Source of the DNA: Arthrobacter rhizophilus
Lineage (GTDB): Bacteria; Actinomycetota; Actinomycetes; Actinomycetales; Micrococcaceae
Length of the DNA: 64,000 bases
Direction: 5' to 3'
Assembly: GCF_026241105.1 (NCBI RefSeq)
Contig: NZ_JAPFFT010000005.1
Coordinates: forward strand, 1 to 64,000
Each line of letters starts with the position of its first letter. Within the stretch, counting starts at the first letter, position 1. The position numbers and the translations under genes were made by a program. Under the pieces are notes generated by a model. It was not told where the DNA came from. It worked only from the letters and a program-made list of their open reading frames with translations, and ran no database searches. Shown here piece by piece: positions 59,176 through 64,000 of the stretch.

Positions 59176-59777
59176 GCAGCCCGCCTTCCTGCGGCTCGGA
59201 GCTTGACGGCCTCGATGACGTACTCGGCGCCGGTCCACACCGTGATGGCGAGGGCGACCAGCATGACCCAGAAGGCAACGCTCCCGAGCCATGGCGCAAG
59301 GGAATACAACGGCAGGATGTAAAGGAAGATGGCGACCGTCTGGATGACGGTCTTGAGCTTGCCGCCACGCGAGGCCGGCATGACGCCGTAGCGGATGACA
59401 AAGAAGCGCAGGGCGGTGATCCCCCATTCGCGCACGAGGATGAGGATGGTGATCCACCAGGGCAGCTCCCCCAGGGCTGAAAGAAGAACCAGCGCGGATC
59501 CTATGAGCAGCTTGTCCGCGATGGGGTCGGCTATCTTGCCGAAGTTGGTGACGAGGTTGCGGCTCCGGGCGATGTCGCCGTCGAGCTTGTCAGTATAGAT
59601 GGCCACAGCGAAGGCGACCACGGCGGCCCAGCGCCATATGCCGTGCTGGCTGTTGTCCGCGAGGAGAAACCACACGAAGAACGGGACCAGGACAATTCGA
59701 AGCATCGTCAGGATGTTTGGCAGGTTCCAGATGTCCGATCCGTTGGAACCGGCTTTGCTGCCCTCGGATGTAGTCAC
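59172..59777 (-). CDS. pgsA: CDP-diacylglycerol-glycerol-3-phosphate 3-phosphatidyltransferase
   Basis: Makes phosphatidylglycerol phosphate in the membrane. The 201-residue protein has the CDP-alcohol phosphotransferase motif from DKLDGDIARSRNLVTNFG to KIADPIADK, with the D-G-A-R-G-D-D residues in order, and several hydrophobic helices. GTG at 59777 has both AGGGGA and, 6 bases upstream, TAGCCT. Coupled to cinA. Confidence 0.95.
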   Translation of the reverse strand: MTTSEGSKAGSNGSDIWNLPNILTMLRIVLVPFFVWFLLADNSQHGIWRWAAVVAFAVAIYTDKLDGDIARSRNLVTNFGKIADPIADKLLIGSALVLLSALGELPWWITILILVREWGITALRFFVIRYGVMPASRGGKLKTVIQTVAIFLYILPLYSLAPWLGSVAFWVMLVALAITVWTGAEYVIEAVKLRAAGRRAA

Positions 59778-59783
59778 TCCCCT

Positions 59784-59789
59784 AGGCTA
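59784..59789 (-). promoter_or_regulatory. Possible pgsA -10 inside the ftsK stop
   Basis: TAGCCT on the minus strand contains the ftsK TAG stop and ends 6 bases before the pgsA GTG. Confidence 0.3.
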
Positions 59790-62651
59790 CCGTCCGGTCA
59801 GTGACCAGGCGTCCTCGCCGCCGTCGTCCTCGTCATCGGGGCTGTCTGCCACGTCGTGGTAATCCGTCACCTGCTTGCGGCGTTCGAGATCGGCGGCGAC
59901 CAGGTCTTCGGCGTAGCCTCCGACGGCGATGTTCGCGTTCGCGTTGTCGCTGAGGGCGGCGGTGTGCGCATCAGGCGTAGCTGGCGCCTCCTGGCCCTTC
60001 ATGGCTGCCAGCACGGGAGCGAGGTCGTCCGGCTTGACCAGGACATCGCGGGCCTTGGAGCCTTCCGACGGCCCCACGACCCCGCGCGATTCCAGCAGGT
60101 CCATGAGGCGGCCGGCCTTGGCGAAGCCGACGCGAAGCTTGCGCTGCAGCATCGACGTGGAGCCGAACTGCGTGGTGACCACGAGTTCTGTAGCCTGCAG
60201 CAGGACTTCGAGGTCGTCTCCGATGTCGTCGTCGATCTGCTTCTTCTGCGCCTCGGGCGCGACGTCGTCCCGGTAGACGGCCTTGAGCTGGCCCTTGACG
60301 TGCTCCACCACCCGGTGGATTTCGGATTCGGTGACCCAGGCGCCCTGCACACGCATCGCCTTGGAGGCGCCCATGGGAAGGAAGAGCGCGTCACCTTGGC
60401 CAATGAGCTTCTCCGCGCCGGGCTGGTCCAGGACCACACGGGAGTCGGTGACAGAGGACGTGGCAAAGGCCATGCGGGAAGGAACGTTGGCCTTGATCAG
60501 GCCCGTCACAACGTCCACCGAAGGACGCTGGGTCGCCAAAACCAAGTGGATACCGGCGGCGCGGGCAAGCTGGGTAATTCGAACGATGCAGTCTTCGACG
60601 TCCCGCGGGGCCACCATCATGAGGTCGGCGAGTTCGTCCACGATCACCAGCAGGTAGGGGTACGGCTTGATGACGCGCTTGGAGTCAACCGGCGGAATCA
60701 CCTTCCCGGCGCGGACTGCCTTGTTGAAGTCATCGATGTGCTTGAAACCATAGTTGGCAAGGTCGTCATAGCGGGCGTCCATTTCGCGGACCACCCATTG
60801 CAGCGCCTCAGCAGCTTTCTTGGGGTTGGTGATGATCGGAGTGATCAAGTGTGGAACGCCCTCGTAGGCGGTGAGTTCCACGCGTTTGGGGTCCACCATG
60901 ACCATGCGGACCTCGTCCGGCGTGGCCCGCATGAGGATGGACGTAATCATGGAGTTCACAAAGGACGACTTACCGGCACCCGTGGCACCTGCCACGAGCA
61001 AGTGGGGCATCTTGGCGAGGTTTGCGACGACGTAGCCGCCCTCGACGTCCTTGCCGACGCCCATCACCATGGGATGGTCTGTGCGCCTCGCGTTTTGGCT
61101 ACGCAGGACATCGCCGAGGGACACGGTCTCGCGATCCGTATTGGGGATCTCGATGCCGATTGCTGACTTGCCGGGGATCGGGCTGAGGATACGGACATCG
61201 CTTGACGCCACCGCGTAGGAGATGTTCTTGGACAGGGCTGTCACGCGCTCCACCTTGGTGCCCGGCGCAAGTTCAATCTCGTAGCGGGTCACGGTGGGGC
61301 CACGGCTGAAGCCGGTGACCGTGGCGTCCACGTTGAACTGCTGCATGGTGTCCGTCAGGGCAGCTACCACGGCGTCGTTCGCTTCCGTGCGTTCCTTCGG
61401 GATGGAACCAGGAGTCAGGTTGTCCGACGACGGCAGTGTGTAGGTCACGTCGCCGGCGAGTGAAAGTTGTTCGGTGCGCTGCGGAATCGGTGTCGGGGGC
61501 GGCGGCGGACTGACAGGCGATGAAGGCACAATGACGGGCGGCACGGCCGGCGAAAGGGCTGCGGCCGGCGCGATCATGGGGATAGCTTCTGTGGCGTTGT
61601 CCGCATCTGCCTTCGGGCTTCCAAGTCCCTGTGCGGCCTTGATCTTCTCGACGGCGATTTCGGCTTGGGTCGGGCGGCGCACCCCGGGCGGCACGGAAGG
61701 CGCGCCCTTCGCGGGAGGGGCGTCGTCGTCGACGATTGCGTGCTCGAAAGCCTCATCGCCGACGTAGCCTTCAAGCCCGGCGTCGTCGTCGTGGTCCCTG
61801 CCGAAGAAGCGCTTGCGGCGTTTCTTCTTCGGCCCCACGGCCACCTCGTTTTCGTGGAGGTAACTGCGATCGTGCGAATCACCGTGTCCGGCGTCGGCAT
61901 CCATCAGGTCGACGCCCATGAGGTGCTCGTATGCGCCGCGGATACGTCGGGGAATGGCGCCGAAAGGCGTGGCCGTGACAATGAGGAGGGAGACGAACGC
62001 CAAGGCGCCGTAGACGATGACCGGTACTGCGGGATGGATGACGGCAAGCGGCGACGCCGCCAGGAAGCCAAGGATTCCCCCGGCTCGCCGGAGACCGTCG
62101 AAGCCATCAGCGACGGTCGGATGGCCCCCGATGATGTGGGCCAAACCGGTGCCGGCGAAGGTCATGACCAGGAAGCCGATGCCCACGCGGTTGTTGCCGC
62201 GACTGTCCCACGGCTGCCGGAAGAGGCGGATTGCGCAGACGAAAAGCATGAGCGGCAGAATCAGCGACACCCAGCCGAAGGTCCCGTTCACGATGCCATA
62301 GACGACGTCCGGGAACCAACCTTTGAAGCCCCACCAGGCGAAGGTTGCGATGAAGACACCGAGCGCCAGGTTGAAAAGCGCGGCGCCGTCCCGGCGGTCC
62401 GAAGGATCAAGGTCGCTGACGTCGTGGCCGATCCGGCGAATGCCTGCACCCACCACGTGGCCGATTCCCAGCCATGCTCCAGCAAACGCACGCAGGATCC
62501 AGGGTTGTTGGGGTTCGACGACGGCAGCCTGCTTGCCGCGGGCCGTCGCTGTGCCGCTCCTGCCGGACTTGGCCGGGGTCCGGCCGCTGCCCGAGCCGCC
62601 GGATTTGTTATTGGAGCTGCCTCTAGGCGCGGAGGTAGTACGAGTCGCCAT
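59787..62651 (-). CDS. ftsK: DNA translocase FtsK
   Basis: Septal DNA pump that clears chromosome dimers at division. The 954-residue protein has a basic Ser/Gly/Arg N-terminus, four to five membrane helices (about 65-240), a Pro-rich linker with PPPPPTPIP (about 380-440), the RecA-like motor with Walker A GATGAGKSS near residue 555, and a C-terminal gamma winged helix (LLQATELVVTTQFGSTSMLQRKLRVGF region). ATG at 62651 with TACCGT 7 bases upstream; the frame continues upstream without similarity. Confidence 0.96.
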   Translation of the reverse strand: MATRTTSAPRGSSNNKSGGSGSGRTPAKSGRSGTATARGKQAAVVEPQQPWILRAFAGAWLGIGHVVGAGIRRIGHDVSDLDPSDRRDGAALFNLALGVFIATFAWWGFKGWFPDVVYGIVNGTFGWVSLILPLMLFVCAIRLFRQPWDSRGNNRVGIGFLVMTFAGTGLAHIIGGHPTVADGFDGLRRAGGILGFLAASPLAVIHPAVPVIVYGALAFVSLLIVTATPFGAIPRRIRGAYEHLMGVDLMDADAGHGDSHDRSYLHENEVAVGPKKKRRKRFFGRDHDDDAGLEGYVGDEAFEHAIVDDDAPPAKGAPSVPPGVRRPTQAEIAVEKIKAAQGLGSPKADADNATEAIPMIAPAAALSPAVPPVIVPSSPVSPPPPPTPIPQRTEQLSLAGDVTYTLPSSDNLTPGSIPKERTEANDAVVAALTDTMQQFNVDATVTGFSRGPTVTRYEIELAPGTKVERVTALSKNISYAVASSDVRILSPIPGKSAIGIEIPNTDRETVSLGDVLRSQNARRTDHPMVMGVGKDVEGGYVVANLAKMPHLLVAGATGAGKSSFVNSMITSILMRATPDEVRMVMVDPKRVELTAYEGVPHLITPIITNPKKAAEALQWVVREMDARYDDLANYGFKHIDDFNKAVRAGKVIPPVDSKRVIKPYPYLLVIVDELADLMMVAPRDVEDCIVRITQLARAAGIHLVLATQRPSVDVVTGLIKANVPSRMAFATSSVTDSRVVLDQPGAEKLIGQGDALFLPMGASKAMRVQGAWVTESEIHRVVEHVKGQLKAVYRDDVAPEAQKKQIDDDIGDDLEVLLQATELVVTTQFGSTSMLQRKLRVGFAKAGRLMDLLESRGVVGPSEGSKARDVLVKPDDLAPVLAAMKGQEAPATPDAHTAALSDNANANIAVGGYAEDLVAADLERRKQVTDYHDVADSPDDEDDGGEDAWSLTGR

Positions 62652-62658
62652 ACCCGCC

Positions 62659-62664
62659 ACGGTA
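62659..62664 (-). promoter_or_regulatory. Probable -10 element for leaderless ftsK
   Basis: TACCGT on the minus strand ends 7 bases before the ATG at 62651. Confidence 0.35.
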
Positions 62665-62772
62665 CCCCAGTCCGTGCGGAATCCCGCGGATTTCAGGGGC
62701 GCGGAGGAACCATGTTGCCCCTGTTGAACAATCAGTGGGCTCGGTGTCACCCGGACCTGGGCCCGAGCACAC

Positions 62773-62804
62773 GAACGGCCCGGTTCGCAAGAACCGGGCC
62801 GTTC
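62773..62804 (-). terminator. Hairpin after the RNase J gene
   Basis: Perfect 13-base-pair stem GAACGGCCCGGTT (62773-62785) with AACCGGGCCGTTC (62792-62804). It lies 45 bases past the RNase J stop and before ftsK. Confidence 0.8.
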
Positions 62805-62848
62805 GGAGACTGGCTCCGGGGCGTCCGTGCTGGTTATGCCTCTAGAAG

Positions 62849-64000
62849 CTAGGCCTCCAATACCAACGGGATGATCATGGGTCGCCGGCGAAGCTTGCGG
62901 TTGACCCACGTTCCGATCACGCGACGGACCACTTGCTGCAGCTGGTGGTTGGTGTGGTCCGCGTGGTGGAGCACTGCGTCTTCAAGGGCGGCGTTGATCT
63001 TGGGAATGATCTCATCGAACACGGAATCGTCCTCGGCCACGCCGCGGGCGTGGATCTCCGGGCCTGAGACAATCTTGCCCGTGGTGCGGTTGATCACGGT
63101 GATGACGGAGATGAAGCCCTCGTCGCCGAGGATCCTGCGGTCCTTGAGGTCGGCGTCGGTGATTTCACCCACGCTTGAGCCGTCAACGTACACGAAGCCC
63201 ACTTCAACCTGGCCCACAACGTTGGCCTTGTGGTCCCTGAGGTCGATGACCGTGCCGTTATCGCTGAGGATCACGCGGTCCGACGGGACGCCGGAGTCCT
63301 CCGCCAGGTTGCCGTTGGCGATGAGGTGGCGGGTTTCGCCGTGCACGGGCATGGCGTTCAGCGGTTTGAGGATGTTGTAGCAGTAAAGCAGTTCGCCCGC
63401 GGCTGCGTGGCCGGAAACGTGCACCTTGGCGTTGCCCTTGTGGACGACGTCGGCGCCGAGTTTGAGCAGCCCGTTGATGATCCGGTAGACGGCATTCTCG
63501 TTGCCGGGGATGAGGCTTGAGGCCAGAATGACGGTGTCGCCTTGTCCGACCACTACCCGGTGGTCGCCATTAGCCATGCGGGAAAGAGCTGCCATGGGCT
63601 CACCCTGGGAGCCCGTGGACATCAGGACTACGCGGTGGTCCGGCAATTTTTCGATGTTCTTGATGTCCACGAGGATTCCCGGTGGGACGTCAAGGTAGCC
63701 CAGCTTTGCCGCGATGGCCATGTTGCGTACCATCGACCGGCCCACAAAGGCGACGTTGCGGCCGTGCTTGGCGGCGGCGTCGAGAACCTGCTGGACACGG
63801 TGAACGTGCGAGGAGAAGGACGCAACGATGATGCGCTTTTTGGCCTGGCCGAACAGACGGTCCAGCGTGGGACCGATTTCCTTCTCGGCCGTGGTGAAAC
63901 CTGGGACATCCGCGTTGGTGGAGTCGGCCATGAACAGGTCCACTCCTTCTTCGCCGAGGCGGGCGAAATGGCGCAGGTCCGTGATGCGGCCATCCAGGGG
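62849..64000 (-). CDS. rnj: Ribonuclease J, 3' part (gene runs off the right edge)
   Basis: Metallo-beta-lactamase-fold RNase with 5'-3' exo- and endonuclease activity in RNA processing. The window holds the last 383 residues; the N-terminal half with the HxHxDH metal site is outside. Visible are FMADSTNADVPG, the beta-CASP domain (IIVASFSSHVHRVQQVLD; VVLMSTGSQGEPMAAL), the HVSGHAAAGEL metal motif and a C-terminal domain ending MIIPLVLEA. The frame is open to position 64000, so no start is visible. A strong hairpin follows the gene. Confidence 0.95.
   Translation of the reverse strand, partial: PLDGRITDLRHFARLGEEGVDLFMADSTNADVPGFTTAEKEIGPTLDRLFGQAKKRIIVASFSSHVHRVQQVLDAAAKHGRNVAFVGRSMVRNMAIAAKLGYLDVPPGILVDIKNIEKLPDHRVVLMSTGSQGEPMAALSRMANGDHRVVVGQGDTVILASSLIPGNENAVYRIINGLLKLGADVVHKGNAKVHVSGHAAAGELLYCYNILKPLNAMPVHGETRHLIANGNLAEDSGVPSDRVILSDNGTVIDLRDHKANVVGQVEVGFVYVDGSSVGEITDADLKDRRILGDEGFISVITVINRTTGKIVSGPEIHARGVAEDDSVFDEIIPKINAALEDAVLHHADHTNHQLQQVVRRVIGTWVNRKLRRRPMIIPLVLEA

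Overview
The window reads as a vegetative chromosomal segment of a high-GC actinobacterium of the family Micrococcaceae, most likely Arthrobacter or a close relative (Paenarthrobacter, Pseudarthrobacter). The grounds are the gene order (argCJBDFRGH, infC-rpmI-rplT, ftsK-pgsA-cinA-clgR with DUF3046-recA-recX, hisCBH-priA), a mycothiol-dependent enzyme family, an actinobacterial rRNA leader, LexA boxes of the GAAC-N4-GTTC type, and many genes that appear to be leaderless. No tRNA, insertion sequence, prophage or CRISPR array was seen. Coding density is high and most genes lie on the minus strand.

Layout. 1-460: promoters and leader of a leftward rRNA operon whose 16S gene lies off the left edge. 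459-7809: tyrS, a HelD/HelR-type RNA polymerase recycling helicase, a GNAT acetyltransferase, two alkylation-repair glycosylases (an Aag type and an Ada-AlkA fusion) and a mycothiol-dependent isomerase-like protein. 7962-16703: the complete arginine operon argCJBDFRGH, with overlapping start and stop codons and an ARG box on the argC promoter. 16889-19077: a membrane fatty-acid desaturase and a quinone oxidoreductase. 19192-25296: the most distinctive locus, a Pls/PosA-type synthetase (adenylation domain, carrier domain, six membrane segments, three beta-helix-like domains), an M1 metallopeptidase directly downstream, and a converging Sfp-type phosphopantetheinyl transferase. Together they look like a poly-amino-acid (epsilon-polylysine-like) system. 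25293-28906: pheST, with the transferase gene at its downstream end.

29089-35322: housekeeping and accessory genes, including a radical SAM protein of the Rv2578c/SplB type with a clear SOS box. 35376-37439: infC-rpmI-rplT, with a predicted AUU start on infC and unusual low-complexity tails on IF-3 and L20. 38270-44049: an MFS transporter, then hisC-hisB-hisH-(52-aa membrane protein)-priA-sseB. 44138-45614: lexA divergent from a small LysM membrane protein in the YneA/ChiZ arrangement, with two SOS boxes between them. 45672-55064: dinG, hflX, an RsmC-like methyltransferase, dapF, miaA, miaB and a secreted transglycosylase-like protein. 55194-64000: recX, recA (SOS box upstream), DUF3046, a MarR regulator, clgR, cinA, pgsA, ftsK and the 3' part of the RNase J gene, which runs off the right edge.

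Themes. DNA damage response is prominent: lexA, recA, recX, dinG, the YneA-like protein, the SplB-like protein, AlkA, Aag and a NUDIX hydrolase. The arginine and histidine operons are tightly coupled by overlapping codons. The synthetase, peptidase and transferase genes are the best candidate for an under-described system, predicted from a hand-read specificity code to activate lysine or a related basic amino acid.
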